Positions 15,172-23,707 of a DNA stretch of 64,000 nucleotides are shown here, in pieces; the stretch's first letter is position 1, and each line of letters opens with the position of its first letter. The notes under the pieces were generated by a model. It worked only from the letters and a program-made list of their open reading frames with translations, searched no databases and was not told the origin of the DNA. Origin of the DNA: Actinomycetospora straminea (GTDB lineage Bacteria; Actinomycetota; Actinomycetes; Mycobacteriales; Pseudonocardiaceae); contig NZ_JAQZAN010000003.1 in assembly GCF_028737255.1 (NCBI RefSeq), forward strand, positions 62,001-126,000, written 5' to 3'. The position numbers and the translations under genes are program-made.

Positions 15172-17018
15172 TAGGCGATGTAGCTGATGCCGAACGCGTC
15201 GATCTTGCGGTAGAGCGAGGAGCGGGCGATCCCGAGCATCGCGGCGGCCTGGTAGCGGTTGCCGCGCGCCTCGTAGAGCGCCTGGATGATCGCGTCGGCC
15301 TGCGCGGTCTCGAGCATCGAGAGCCTCGGGGCGCGGCGCGTGAAGCACAGGGCGGGCAGGTCGGGGGCCTGGATGACGCCGACGGGCTTGCGCGCCACGA
15401 CGTAGCGCAGGACGTCCTCGAGCTCGCTGACGTTGCCCGGCCACGCGTAGCCCTCGAGCACCCGCACGACCTGGTGCGACAGCCGCAGCGAGCGCCCGCC
15501 GCCGATCGAGCGCAGCACCGAGAGCGCGAGGTCGGCGAGCTCGTCGGCGCGGTGGCGCAGCGCGGGGATGCGCACGGTCTCGTGGAAGTGGCGCAGCAGC
15601 AGGCCGTAGGGGCGGCTGGTGTCCACCGACGCCGTGTCGAGGCAGGCCACGACCACGACGTCGCCGGTGCGCGCGAGCAGCAGGCGCAGCTGCTCGTCGA
15701 GGCGGCGCGCGACGAGCGGGGTCACGCCCTGCAGCCCGCGCAGCACGACGAGGTGCGGGCGGGTCGGCGGCCGGTGCACGAGGCGGGCGAGCGGCTCGGC
15801 GGCGCGCACCCCGTCGCCGGAGGCGTCCGCGGCGTCGGTCGCGATGACGGTGATCGCCCCGTCGCGGTGCAGCCGCCCGAACTGCTCGACGGCCATCGTG
15901 CGCTTCCCGACGCCCGCCTCGCCGACGAGCACCTGGTGGCGGCGCCGGGCGAGGTTCGCCGCGAGCTCCTGGCGGGCGCGCAGCGAGGGCGTGAGCAGGT
16001 CGCGGTTGGCGCGCACCCGGGCCTCGGCGTGCGCCCGCTCCTCGGACCCGGCGCCGCGCAGGTCGGCGGCGAAGTCGCGGCGGCGGGTGGGCGCGACGTG
16101 CGAGCCCTGCCGGCGGCGCGCCTCCGCCTCGCGGCGGCCCTGCTCGTCGCCCGCGGGGCCGGCGCCGACGACGCAGCCCACCAGGCGCTCCTCGTGGCGG
16201 ACCTCCCGGACGGCCACCTCCGCGCACCCGCCCGAGGGCAGGTCGACGTGGTACGGCGCCTCGGGGCGCTCGAGGGCGAGGCCGGCGAGGGCGAGGTCGG
16301 CGAGGACCTGCTGGTCGGCGGGCGGGAGCCGGCGCGCGCCCGCGCCGAGCACGACGTCGTCGCCGTCGGTCGCCACGACCCACACCGCCCCGCCCGCGGC
16401 CTCGGCGGCCAGCGCGTCGTGCACCGCGAGGATGCGTCCCCGGCGTGCGCGGGCGTCCTCGTCGGCGATCTCGCGGGCCAGCGCCCGGACCAGCGGCAGG
16501 TCGCGCGCGGCGCCCTCGGCGGCGTGGCGGACGACGACGACGGCGTGCTCGCCCGGCTCGACCGGCGCCGCGGTCGCGGCGAGCACCCCGAGCGCGGGGT
16601 GCAGGTGCTCGGGGCCCTCGACCGTCACCGCGACGCCCTCGTGCAGCGCGACCGCGGCGGCGGTGGTGCCGACGTCCCGCTCGCCGTGGCGGCGGCCGGG
16701 CACGAGGTCGAGGGCGTCGAGGATCTCGGCGAGCGCCTCCTCGCCGTCGCGGCGCCGGAGCACCACGCCGTCGCGGTCGACGACGAGGACGGAGGCGTCG
16801 AGGTCGGGGTGGCGGGTGTGGACCTCGTCGAGCACCCGGGCCGCGCCCACCGGTGCCGGAGCCGTGGCGTCCGGGAGCGCGGCGGCCAGGCGCGCGGTGT
16901 CGACGCCGGCGCAGCGCTCCCACGACGCGAGGACCGCGGGCGCGACCACGCCCGGCCCGACCGCGTCCCGCCCGGTGCGCAGGAAGCGGCGCCGCGCGGC
17001 CTCCACCTCCCGGCTCAC
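15171..17018 (-). CDS. AcoR-like Fis-family transcriptional regulator with degenerate AAA domain
   Basis: A 615-residue regulator. Residues 60-170 form an AcoR-type GAF sensor (VGTTAAAVALHEGVAVTVEG, PALGVL). A linker and a second weak sensor-like region follow. The AAA part keeps a Walker-A-like GEAGVGKR (366-373), IPALRHRADEL and YAWPGNVSELEDV, but I find no GAFTGA loop for sigma-54 contact. The C-terminus is a Fis helix-turn-helix (YEARGNRYQAAAMLGIARSSLYRKI). Actinobacteria generally lack sigma-54, so it probably works with another sigma factor, as MimR/AcoR-like regulators do. GTG 17018 is chosen because the upstream frame is not protein-like. The downstream alcohol dehydrogenase is a likely target. 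Confidence 0.85.
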   Translation of the reverse strand: MSREVEAARRRFLRTGRDAVGPGVVAPAVLASWERCAGVDTARLAAALPDATAPAPVGAARVLDEVHTRHPDLDASVLVVDRDGVVLRRRDGEEALAEILDALDLVPGRRHGERDVGTTAAAVALHEGVAVTVEGPEHLHPALGVLAATAAPVEPGEHAVVVVRHAAEGAARDLPLVRALAREIADEDARARRGRILAVHDALAAEAAGGAVWVVATDGDDVVLGAGARRLPPADQQVLADLALAGLALERPEAPYHVDLPSGGCAEVAVREVRHEERLVGCVVGAGPAGDEQGRREAEARRRQGSHVAPTRRRDFAADLRGAGSEERAHAEARVRANRDLLTPSLRARQELAANLARRRHQVLVGEAGVGKRTMAVEQFGRLHRDGAITVIATDAADASGDGVRAAEPLARLVHRPPTRPHLVVLRGLQGVTPLVARRLDEQLRLLLARTGDVVVVACLDTASVDTSRPYGLLLRHFHETVRIPALRHRADELADLALSVLRSIGGGRSLRLSHQVVRVLEGYAWPGNVSELEDVLRYVVARKPVGVIQAPDLPALCFTRRAPRLSMLETAQADAIIQALYEARGNRYQAAAMLGIARSSLYRKIDAFGISYIA

Positions 17019-17059
17019 GGTCCTCGACGGTAGTGGCGCCGCGCGGACCGGGACAGGGG

Positions 17060-18301
17060 TCAGGCGCGCAGCGTCTCGCTGGGGGAGCAGCCGTACCGGC
17101 GGCGGTAGGTCACCGAGAAGCGCCCGGGGTGGGTGAAGTGCCAGCGGTGGGCGACGTCGGCGACGGTGGTCTGCCGCGGGTCGGAGGCCTGGAGCTCCTG
17201 GTGGGCCCGGGCCAGGCGGATCTCCCGCAGGTGGCCGAGCGGGGTGGTGCTGTGCCACCGGCGGAAGGTCATCTGCAGGCCGCGCACCCCCAGGCCCGCG
17301 GCGGCGGCGACGTCGGCGACGTCCACGTCCCCGGCCGCGTGCTCCTCGAGGAAGGCGATGGCTCGGCGGAGGGTCGCCGGCTCCGGGGCCCGTGGCGGGG
17401 TGTCGTCACCGGGGGGAGCCAGCTCGTCGAGGACGTGGCGTGCTGCGTCGAGGACCGTGCTCCCGGCCGACGCCGCGCGCTCGAGCAGTGCGTCGAGGCC
17501 GTCGAACGGATCGATCCCGAGCTGCCGGGCCAGCAGCGTGCCCGCCGTGAGCACGAGCGCGCGGGCGCGGGCGGCCGCCCGGGTCGCGGAGGCCGCTCCG
17601 TCCTGGGTGACGAGCGCGGCGCCGTGGGCGGCGATCTCGCGGGCGACGCCACGAGCCGCGTCACCGACGCCGTCCGTGGCGGCGAGGGCCAGGGTCCCCC
17701 AGATGCCCAGGGGCAGGACCAGGAACGCGTGCGCGGACGGCGAGTGCAGCTCGGGCCACCGGACGTCGCTGCCCGCGTCGTCGACGGTGACGGGGAAGCC
17801 GTGGCGGAGCACCTCGGCCCGCGGCCCGCGCGCGAGTGCCGTCGCCACCTCGGGAGCCAGGTTCCCGGCGGTCGCCTCCAGCACGGTGCCCTCGAGCACC
17901 GGGACGGCGATCTGCGCCCAGACGACCGACCCGGTGACCGCGAGGGCCTGCCGGGCCAGCCGCTCGAGGTCGGCCAGGGGGACGTCCTCGGTCGCCGGGC
18001 GCACCGCTCGACCCCGCCGTGTCTGCTCCTTCGCGCGCCGCGCGTCGTCGGCCGTCCCGCGCGCCGCACGCCGCACCTCGTGGACGTCGCCGCGCAGGGC
18101 GCGCGCTGCCGCCCGGGCGAGGGCGGCCTGCGTCTCGCGGACCATGCGGTTCTCGGTGGCCTCCGGCCCGTCGCCGGTCAGCGCGCGGCGATCGGGGCGG
18201 CTCGTCGCCTCGAGCTCGGTCGAGATGTCGTCGAGCATGTCGGCCACGAGGCGGGCGTCGGCGGTGTCGACCGGACGGCGGTGGGGGTCGGGGGCGCTCA
18301 C
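17060..18301 (-). CDS. GAF-like sensor with C-terminal AraC-type helix-turn-helix
   Basis: A 413-residue protein. Residues about 105-230 form a GAF-like sensor (DLERLARQALAVTGSVVWAQ ... AHAFLVLPLGIWGTLALAATD), and a helical ANTAR-like stretch follows. The last 110 residues are an AraC DNA-binding domain: LEEHAAGDVDVADVAAAAGLGVRGLQMTFRRW and HWHFTHPGRFSVTYRRRYG. It starts at GTG 18301, overlapping the TGA of the PAS-encoding gene (GTGA), so it is the third gene of the CheB/CheR-PAS operon. The reading frame stays open up to 19603 because the CheR gene lost its frame, so an automatic call may give one 847-residue chimera. The target genes are unknown. Confidence 0.8.
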   Translation of the reverse strand: MSAPDPHRRPVDTADARLVADMLDDISTELEATSRPDRRALTGDGPEATENRMVRETQAALARAAARALRGDVHEVRRAARGTADDARRAKEQTRRGRAVRPATEDVPLADLERLARQALAVTGSVVWAQIAVPVLEGTVLEATAGNLAPEVATALARGPRAEVLRHGFPVTVDDAGSDVRWPELHSPSAHAFLVLPLGIWGTLALAATDGVGDAARGVAREIAAHGAALVTQDGAASATRAAARARALVLTAGTLLARQLGIDPFDGLDALLERAASAGSTVLDAARHVLDELAPPGDDTPPRAPEPATLRRAIAFLEEHAAGDVDVADVAAAAGLGVRGLQMTFRRWHSTTPLGHLREIRLARAHQELQASDPRQTTVADVAHRWHFTHPGRFSVTYRRRYGCSPSETLRA

Positions 18302-19603
18302 GTCGCCGCTCCCGGCTCCGGGGCCGCCTCGCCCGACGTCGCGACGTCGACGTGGTCCATGAGGATGATGGCGCCGTCGGGGCGGCTCTCCCGCCCGGTC
18401 AGCGGCGACACCGCCACCGAGATCTGCACCGGCCGTCCCCGGCGGTTGATGGCCTCGAGGCGCAACGGGTCCTCGCGGGGGGCGGTGCCCTGCAGGACGT
18501 CCCGGACCAGGGGCCGGACGCGGTCGGTGGCCAGCCCGATGTCGAGGTTGAGCAGGTGCTGGCCGACGGCCTCGTCGCTGCGCACGCCCCAGAGGTCGTC
18601 GGCCCGCCCGTTCCACGCCTGCATGATCAGCTCCGTGTCCACCACGATCACCGCCGTCCTCAGGCTGCCCAGTACGGACTCCAGGAAATCGTTCGCGTGG
18701 TCGAGCTGCCCGGTGCGTTCGCGCATCTCGTCGTTCATCGACTGGAGCTCGTCGTTGGTGGACTGGAGCTCCTCGTTGGTGGTCTCCAGTTCCTCGACGG
18801 TGGACTGGAGCTCCTCGTTGGTGGTCTCCAGTTCCTCGACGGTGGACTGGAGCTCCTCGTTGGTGGTCTCCACCTGGCGGTGGGCCGACTGGAGCTCGAC
18901 GGTCATGCGCCGGTAGCGGGTGACGTCGGTGAAGAACAGGGCGATCGAGACGCCGTCGTCGCTGTGCGCCTCGAGCGGCACGATCTGGATGTCGAAGACC
19001 AGGGTCTCGGAGGTCGAGCGGGGATATTCCGCCTCGTGCTGCCACATCGACGTCCGGTGGCGCCGCACGTCCTCGTACGACGAGCGCAGGCCCGCGATCC
19101 GGTGGCAGATGTCGAGATCGGGGAAGCGGCGCCCGATTCACCCGCTGGCGGAACTCCTCCACGCCGAGCGCCTCGGCGAACACCATCGCGAGGCCGTACG
19201 CCTCCTCGCCGCTCGCGCAGCCCGCGGACCACACGCGCACCGCCTCGCCCCGCGTCTTGGCGGCGAGCAGCTGCGGCACGATCTCCTCCTGGAGCTCCCG
19301 CCAGGCCTCGGGGTCGCGGAGGAATCCGGTGACGTTGATCAGCACGGTGTTGAACAGGTGGGTGAACTCGTCCTGGTCGACCTGGAGCACGTCGAGGTAG
19401 TCGCCGAACGTCGAGATCCCGAGGGTCTGCATCCGCCGGGTCACGCGCCGCCAGATGCTCGAGCGCTTGTACCCGGTGAAGTCGAAGCCGCGGCTCTCCT
19501 TGAGGAACTCGAGCAGCGTCTCGAACGCGGCGGCCTGCTCGGCCTGGTCGTCCGGCCCCTCGCCGTCCGTGGTGACCTCGTCCACGCCGTCGTCCTCGCT
19601 CAT
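18298..19603 (-). pseudogene. CheR-PAS protein gene with internal deletion and frameshift
   Basis: The 5' frame (19603 to about 19140) encodes a CheR N-domain and the first SAM-binding motif: GFDFTGYKRSSIWRRVTRRM, INVTGFLRDPEAW, VWSAGCASGEEAYGLAM. After EEFRQRV the family should continue with the rest of the methyltransferase. Instead the sequence jumps to a PAS segment in the +1 frame (IGRRFPDLDICHRIAGLRS). That frame then gives a coiled coil of NEELQST/VEELETT heptads and a second PAS domain (ANDFLESVLGSLRTAVIVVD) before TGA 18298. The deletion removes the methyltransferase core and shifts frame near 19136-19140. The gene overlaps CheB by ATGA and the next gene by GTGA, so operon structure is intact. 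A sequencing error could explain the frame but not the missing domain. Confidence 0.78.
18781..18864 (-). repeat. perfect 42-bp tandem repeat in the PAS-protein coiled coil
   Basis: Two identical 42-base units lie at 18781-18822 and 18823-18864, and partial units flank them. Each unit encodes 14 residues, two heptads of the NEELQSTVEELETT type. The exact identity at DNA level, beyond the protein requirement, points to recent slippage or unequal exchange. It can change coiled-coil length by steps of two heptads. Confidence 0.85.
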
Positions 19604-20604
19604 GCGCTGTCCCCGGCCTCGCGCTCGGCGAGGAGGTCACGGACGAGGCCGGCCGAGGCCAGCGCGTGGTGCGCGGCCTCACGGGCGCGGTCGGCGGTCC
19701 GCGTGGAGCCCCGCTCGGTCGCGGTGCGGGCGATGCGGTGCTGCAGGTCCGCCTTGTCCTCGAGGGCCTGCAGCGCCGTGAAGAGGGCCCGCTCGATCCC
19801 GTCGTCCTGCACGCTCGAGAGGCTCTGCTCCGACCAGGCATGACCGACACGGCACCGGTAGCGCAGCATGTTGCCCTCGCTGAGGTCGAACAAGGGTCCC
19901 GAGCAGTCGGGGCACACCAGCCCGGCCGCCGGCCCGTCCGGCCTGTCCTCGTCGTCCACGTTCGCTCCCGCTCTGCTGGCCGCCACCTCGCGCACGAGCC
20001 GGGGATCGGGTCGTCGTCCCCCGATCACCGGACGCGTGGCCAGGTCGGAGAACGCGGCTCCCAGCTCGGCCACCGACCGCACGATGGCGCCGGGCACCTG
20101 CTCGAGCGCCGCCTGCGGCATGGAGGCGTAGAGGGACTCGTCGGGATCCTGCACCATCGCGGTCCCCCCGTGGCGCACCAGCGCCAACAGGCCCGCCGCG
20201 CCGTCGTCGAGCAGCCCCGAGAGCACGCAGCCGATCCCGGCCGGTCCGGCCTCGACCGCGATCGAGCGGAACAGCGGGTCGATCGCCGGCCGGTGGCCGT
20301 TCTCCCGCGGGCCGCGTGTCACCTCGAGCCGGCCGCGGACGATGAGCAGGTGGTGGTCGGGCGGGGCGAGCAGGACGGTGCCGGCCACGAGGTCGTCCCC
20401 GTCCCGGGCGTGCCGGACCGGGAGCGCACAACGCTTGTCCATGAGGCCCGGCAGCACGGTCGGGGCGTCCGCGGGCTGGTGGAGGACGACGAGCACGGCG
20501 GCCGGCAGGTCGGCGTCGAGGACGCCGGCCAGCTCCAGCAGAGCCTCCACGCCACCGGCCGAGGCGCCCACCCCGATCACGACCGGGGATCCGTTCGCTG
20601 CCAT
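19600..20604 (-). CDS. CheB-type methylesterase with C-terminal zinc-ribbon-like segment
   Basis: A 334-residue protein with a CheB methylesterase domain and no receiver domain. The catalytic triad appears as Ser15 in GVGASAGGVE, His42 in VVLHQP and Asp in SGLLDDGAAG. Residues about 228-262 carry CPDCSGPLFDLSEGN and YRCRVGHAW, a Cys2-Cys/His cluster seen in stand-alone CheB-like proteins that precede CheR-PAS proteins. It is probably cytoplasmic and acts with the neighbouring CheR-like protein in a non-chemotaxis signalling pathway; no che or flagellar genes are near. ATG 20604 follows GAGG. Its stop overlaps the next start (ATGA at 19600-19603). Because that partner has lost its catalytic core, the present role of this esterase is doubtful. 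Confidence 0.87.
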   Translation of the reverse strand: MAANGSPVVIGVGASAGGVEALLELAGVLDADLPAAVLVVLHQPADAPTVLPGLMDKRCALPVRHARDGDDLVAGTVLLAPPDHHLLIVRGRLEVTRGPRENGHRPAIDPLFRSIAVEAGPAGIGCVLSGLLDDGAAGLLALVRHGGTAMVQDPDESLYASMPQAALEQVPGAIVRSVAELGAAFSDLATRPVIGGRRPDPRLVREVAASRAGANVDDEDRPDGPAAGLVCPDCSGPLFDLSEGNMLRYRCRVGHAWSEQSLSSVQDDGIERALFTALQALEDKADLQHRIARTATERGSTRTADRAREAAHHALASAGLVRDLLAEREAGDSA

Positions 20605-20762
20605 GCGCGCCTACCTCTCCCGTGACACCGCCACTCCGACGGCGGCCGGTGGGACTCGGCGACGTCGCGCGGCTGGACGCGTCAACCGGGTGGCTGCGCC
20701 ATGCTAGACGGGAGACGGTGGCACGGGGTGCACGGAGCGCGTCGTCCCGGCGTGGAGGACAC

Positions 20763-21074
20763 ATGGACGAGAGCGACCGGCACGTGGAACGCCACGTCAT
20801 CGCCGATCTGAGGTCGGCCCGCGAGCACGCCGAGCACCTGCGGCGGCGCATCCAGAGCCTCGTCGAACGCATCGCCGAGTCGGAGGACTCCGTCGCCGAC
20901 GTGTACGAGGAGTCGGCGCGGCTCCGGCCCCACGCCGCGGAGCGCCTGCGCCGCAGAGCACGCGAGGCGCGCGCGTTCGCCGCGCGCGAGCGGGCGTTCC
21001 TCCGCGACGGCCACGCGGGGTGGCTCGGCGCGCCGCACGACGGCGCTGCCCCGGACGTCGGTTCGGCGGGGTGA
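20763..21074 (+). CDS. hypothetical coiled-coil protein
   Basis: A 103-residue, strongly charged helical protein: SAREHAEHLRRRIQSLVERIAESED, then RLRPHAAERLRRRAREARAFAARERAFLRDGH. No membrane segment, Cys or known motif is present. The C-terminal 20 residues are flexible. ATG 20763 is preceded by GTGGAGGAC. It diverges from the CheB gene across 158 bases. The function is unknown; a structural or regulatory helical protein is the only reasonable reading. Confidence 0.65.
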   Translation: MDESDRHVERHVIADLRSAREHAEHLRRRIQSLVERIAESEDSVADVYEESARLRPHAAERLRRRAREARAFAARERAFLRDGHAGWLGAPHDGAAPDVGSAG

Positions 21075-21105
21075 CGGCGACCCGCAGACGGACACCGCGC
21101 GCCGC

Positions 21106-21111
21106 TACGCT
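21106..21111 (+). promoter_or_regulatory. -10 box TACGCT of a leaderless promoter
   Basis: TACGCT ends 7 bases before ATG 21119, and there is no ribosome binding site between. It is the same arrangement as at 10942 and 43283. Confidence 0.5.
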
Positions 21112-21118
21112 GCCGCGC

Positions 21119-21523
21119 ATGCCGATCGGGACGGCCGCCGACGACGGTGTCGTCCGCGTGCGCCGGGCCGGGTGGCTCGTCACCGGGGCCGCGCTCGTCG
21201 TGGCCGCGGCGACACTCCTGGTCGTCGGGCTGGTGCCGCCCGGCCCGGGGCGCACGGTCGCGGTGGTCGTCGCCGTCGTCCTCGCGTTCGTGCTCGCCGG
21301 GTGGCGGGCCGTCCGCGCGCGCCGGGACACCTCCCGCGTCGCCGGCCTGCGGCCCATCTCGAGCTGGCTCGCGGCCTTCGCCTGGGCGGTGACGGTGTTC
21401 TCGTCGCTGGTGGCCCTCGCCGACCCGACCGACGGGGGGCGCGCCGTGGTGGCGGGCCTGCTCGCGGGCTGCGTGCTCGTGCTGGTCGGGCGCGCGGGGG
21501 AGCACGTGGGCACGCGGAGCTGA
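21119..21523 (+). CDS. hypothetical membrane protein, four helices
   Basis: A 134-residue protein with four predicted membrane helices: AGWLVTGAALVVAAATLLVVGL, TVAVVVAVVLAFVLAGW, SWLAAFAWAVTVFSSLVAL and VVAGLLAGCVLVLVG. Short basic loops (RAVRARRDTSR) suggest the positive-inside orientation. No family is recognised. ATG 21119 is chosen because it lies 7 bases after a TACGCT box, which fits leaderless translation; the upstream frame is antisense-like. It precedes a TetR regulator on the same strand by 79 bases. Confidence 0.65.
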   Translation: MPIGTAADDGVVRVRRAGWLVTGAALVVAAATLLVVGLVPPGPGRTVAVVVAVVLAFVLAGWRAVRARRDTSRVAGLRPISSWLAAFAWAVTVFSSLVALADPTDGGRAVVAGLLAGCVLVLVGRAGEHVGTRS

Positions 21524-21602
21524 TCTCCCGGCTGAGGTCCCCGTGAGGGCGGGCACGCCAGCGCTGGCCGGTGCGCCCCGGCGGTGCCACGCTGAGCCGA
21601 CC

Positions 21603-22259
21603 ATGTCCGAGAGCGAGCACGAGCCCGTCGACGGACGGGCCGCGCGCTGGGCCGGACACCGCGAGGCCCGGCGTCTCGAGCTGGTCGACGCCGCCGTGGC
21701 GGCCATCGGCGAGCACGGCCCCGAGGTCACCACCGAGCAGATCGCCGCCCGCGCGGGCGTGTCGCGGCCCGGGCTCTACCGCCACTTCGACGGCCGCGAC
21801 GACCTGCAGAGCGCCATCGCCGCGCGCTCGGTCGAGCGGCTGGTCCACGAGCTCGAGCCGGTCTGGCGCCCGTCGGGCCGGCCGTTCGAGATGCTCGCGA
21901 AGGCGCTGCGGGCGCACCTCGGCTGGCTCGAGGCGAACGCCAACGTCTACCGCTACCTCAAGCGGACGTCCTTCGGCACCGGCGGCGAGTCCGCCACGAC
22001 GAACGTGCGCGCGACCGTGGCCGGCCACGTCGCGGGGATGCTCGTCGACGGCTCCCTGGGCGCCGAGATCCCGCCCCCGGTGGCGCACCCGCTCGCCTTC
22101 GGCCTCGTCGGGATGGTCGACTCGGCGAGCGCGCACTGGCTCGACGAGCCCCACGGCGCCTCCCGCGACCAGCTCGCGACCCAGCTGACCGAGTCGTGCT
22201 GGGCGGTCATCCGGGCGACGGTCGGTGCGGACCGTCTCGCGGTGGCCGACGACGTGTGA
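21603..22259 (+). CDS. TetR-family transcriptional regulator
   Basis: A 218-residue repressor-type protein. The DNA-binding domain is at about 25-70, with the helix-turn-helix TTEQIAARAGVSRPGLYRHF followed by DGRDDLQSAIAARS. The C-terminal ligand domain is helical and belongs to no subgroup I can name. ATG 21603 has no ribosome binding site; translation may be leaderless, although the nearest -10-like word (CACGCT) is weak. It lies just upstream of the VOC and DUF3159 genes on the same strand, which are plausible but unproven targets. Confidence 0.88.
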   Translation: MSESEHEPVDGRAARWAGHREARRLELVDAAVAAIGEHGPEVTTEQIAARAGVSRPGLYRHFDGRDDLQSAIAARSVERLVHELEPVWRPSGRPFEMLAKALRAHLGWLEANANVYRYLKRTSFGTGGESATTNVRATVAGHVAGMLVDGSLGAEIPPPVAHPLAFGLVGMVDSASAHWLDEPHGASRDQLATQLTESCWAVIRATVGADRLAVADDV

Positions 22260-22341
22260 TCGAGGAGTGATCGGCCCCCCGACCGGGGGAGGCCCGGCCG
22301 TGCGGGACGATGGAGGTCCCGCCGGAGAGAGGATCCGACGC

Positions 22342-22803
22342 ATGGCGATGCGCCGCTCGTTCCCCACCGTCCTGTCCGACCGGCTGCCCGAGACGCGGGA
22401 CTTCTACGTCGCCCTGCTCGGCTTCGAGGTCGCCTTCGACAGCGACTGGTACGTGGCGCTGCGCCGCATCGACGGCCCCGACGCGGACGACGTCCACGAG
22501 CTCGCGATCTGGGCCGTGGGCCACGAGCTGGTGCCGCCGCCGTACCGCGCCGACCCGGCCGGGGTGATCCTCACGTTCGTCGTCGACGACGTGGACGCCG
22601 TGCACGCCGAGGCCCGGCGGCTGCGGCTGCCGCTGGTCGCGCCGCCGCGGGACCTCTTCCACGGCCGCCGCCAGATGCTCGTCACCGACCCCAACGGGAT
22701 GCTCGTCGACATCTCGAGCCCGAGCACGCCGTCGCCGGCGTTCACCGCCGAGATGGCGCGCCAGGGGCGTGCTCCCGGCCGTGCCCCGGAGACCACCGGT
22801 TGA
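22342..22803 (+). CDS. VOC-family (glyoxalase/bleomycin-resistance fold) protein
   Basis: A 153-residue protein with two beta-alpha-beta-beta-beta modules: LSDRLPETRDFYVALLGFEVAF and VDDVDAVHAEARRLRLPLV, ending MLVTDPNGMLVDIS. The family includes lyases, dioxygenases and antibiotic-binding proteins. The metal-ligand set is not complete enough to assign a reaction. ATG 22342 follows GAGAGG. The stop overlaps the next frame (TTGA at 22800-22803), so it is probably cotranslated with the DUF3159 gene. Confidence 0.83.
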   Translation: MAMRRSFPTVLSDRLPETRDFYVALLGFEVAFDSDWYVALRRIDGPDADDVHELAIWAVGHELVPPPYRADPAGVILTFVVDDVDAVHAEARRLRLPLVAPPRDLFHGRRQMLVTDPNGMLVDISSPSTPSPAFTAEMARQGRAPGRAPETTG

Positions 22804-23516
22804 CCGTGCCCGACGACGGGCGGCCCGACGGCCGGGCCGGGGACGCCCCTGCGGGGCACGGGCCCAACCCTTTCACGGAGATCCTCGGCGGGAAGGGTCA
22901 GGCCCTCGACGCGACCGTGCCGTCGGTGGCGTTCGTCGTCGGGTGGCTCGTGGCCGGGGCGCTGGGCGCCGCGCAGCCGGTGCTCCCGGGCGGGCTGCTC
23001 GCGGTCGTCGTCGCGGGCGGGGTCGCGCTGTGGCGGCAGCGCCGTGGCGAGCGCCCGCGCGCGGTGGCCGTCGGGCTGCTGCTCGCGGTCGGCGCCGCCC
23101 TGCTCGCCCTCTACACCGGGCGCGCGCAGGATTTCTTCCTGCCACGCATCGTCGCGAACGCCGGCAGCCTCGCCGCCTGGCTCGTCTCGATCGCGATCCG
23201 GTGGCCCCTGCTCGGGCTGGTGGTGGGCGCGCTGACCGGCCGGCCGACCCTGTGGCGCCGCGACCCCGACCTCGTGCGCGGCTACTGCCGGGCGAGCTGG
23301 GTGTGGGTCGGCCAGTACGCCGTGCGGGTCGTGGTGTTCACCGGCCTGTGGGCCGCGGACCAGGTCGTGGCCCTCGGCATCGCCCAGATCGTGCTGACGT
23401 GGCCGCTCGTCGTGGTGTGCATCGCAGCGTCGTGGCCGTTGGTTCGCTCGGCCCTGCCGCCCGGGCACCCTGGCCCCTTGCGCCCCGTCGTCCCGCAGCC
23501 CGGCGAGGGGTCCTGA
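22800..23516 (+). CDS. DUF3159 family membrane protein
   Basis: A 238-residue protein with about six membrane helices. The start of the conserved region, FTEILGGKGQALDATVPSVAFVVGW, matches the DUF3159 family that is widespread in Actinobacteria, where it usually sits in conserved neighbourhoods; its function is unknown. The start is TTG 22800 overlapping the previous stop, or GTG 22806 two codons on. The first 20 residues are Gly/Asp/Pro-rich. The C-terminal 20 residues are Pro-rich and hydrophilic. Confidence 0.85.
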   Translation: MTVPDDGRPDGRAGDAPAGHGPNPFTEILGGKGQALDATVPSVAFVVGWLVAGALGAAQPVLPGGLLAVVVAGGVALWRQRRGERPRAVAVGLLLAVGAALLALYTGRAQDFFLPRIVANAGSLAAWLVSIAIRWPLLGLVVGALTGRPTLWRRDPDLVRGYCRASWVWVGQYAVRVVVFTGLWAADQVVALGIAQIVLTWPLVVVCIAASWPLVRSALPPGHPGPLRPVVPQPGEGS

Positions 23517-23707
23517 GCCGTTCGGTCGAGCGTTTGGGCCGGTCGGACGCGACTGACTTGCTCCGTGGGTGAACGCTCTCACGCACGGACAACGCGGGAC
23601 GATGGACGGGCGTCGTCAGGTGTGGTCGGCGGGGGCGTCGGACGACGCGACGCGCCCGTCGGCACGCCAGGCCCGTACCAGCAGACCCCGATCCGTGTCC
23701 GGGAGCC

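Noticed and set aside
15132..17033. 633-aa plus-strand frame opposite the Fis-type regulator
   Set aside because: Low-complexity antisense translation; the minus strand has GAF, AAA and Fis motifs. Its start lies in the palindrome.
17060..19603. Single 847-aa CheR to AraC protein
   Set aside because: The middle (GDHQRGAPVHRRGT repeats) is an out-of-frame reading of the coiled coil and PAS domain; the real genes are a broken CheR-PAS gene and a separate GAF-AraC gene.
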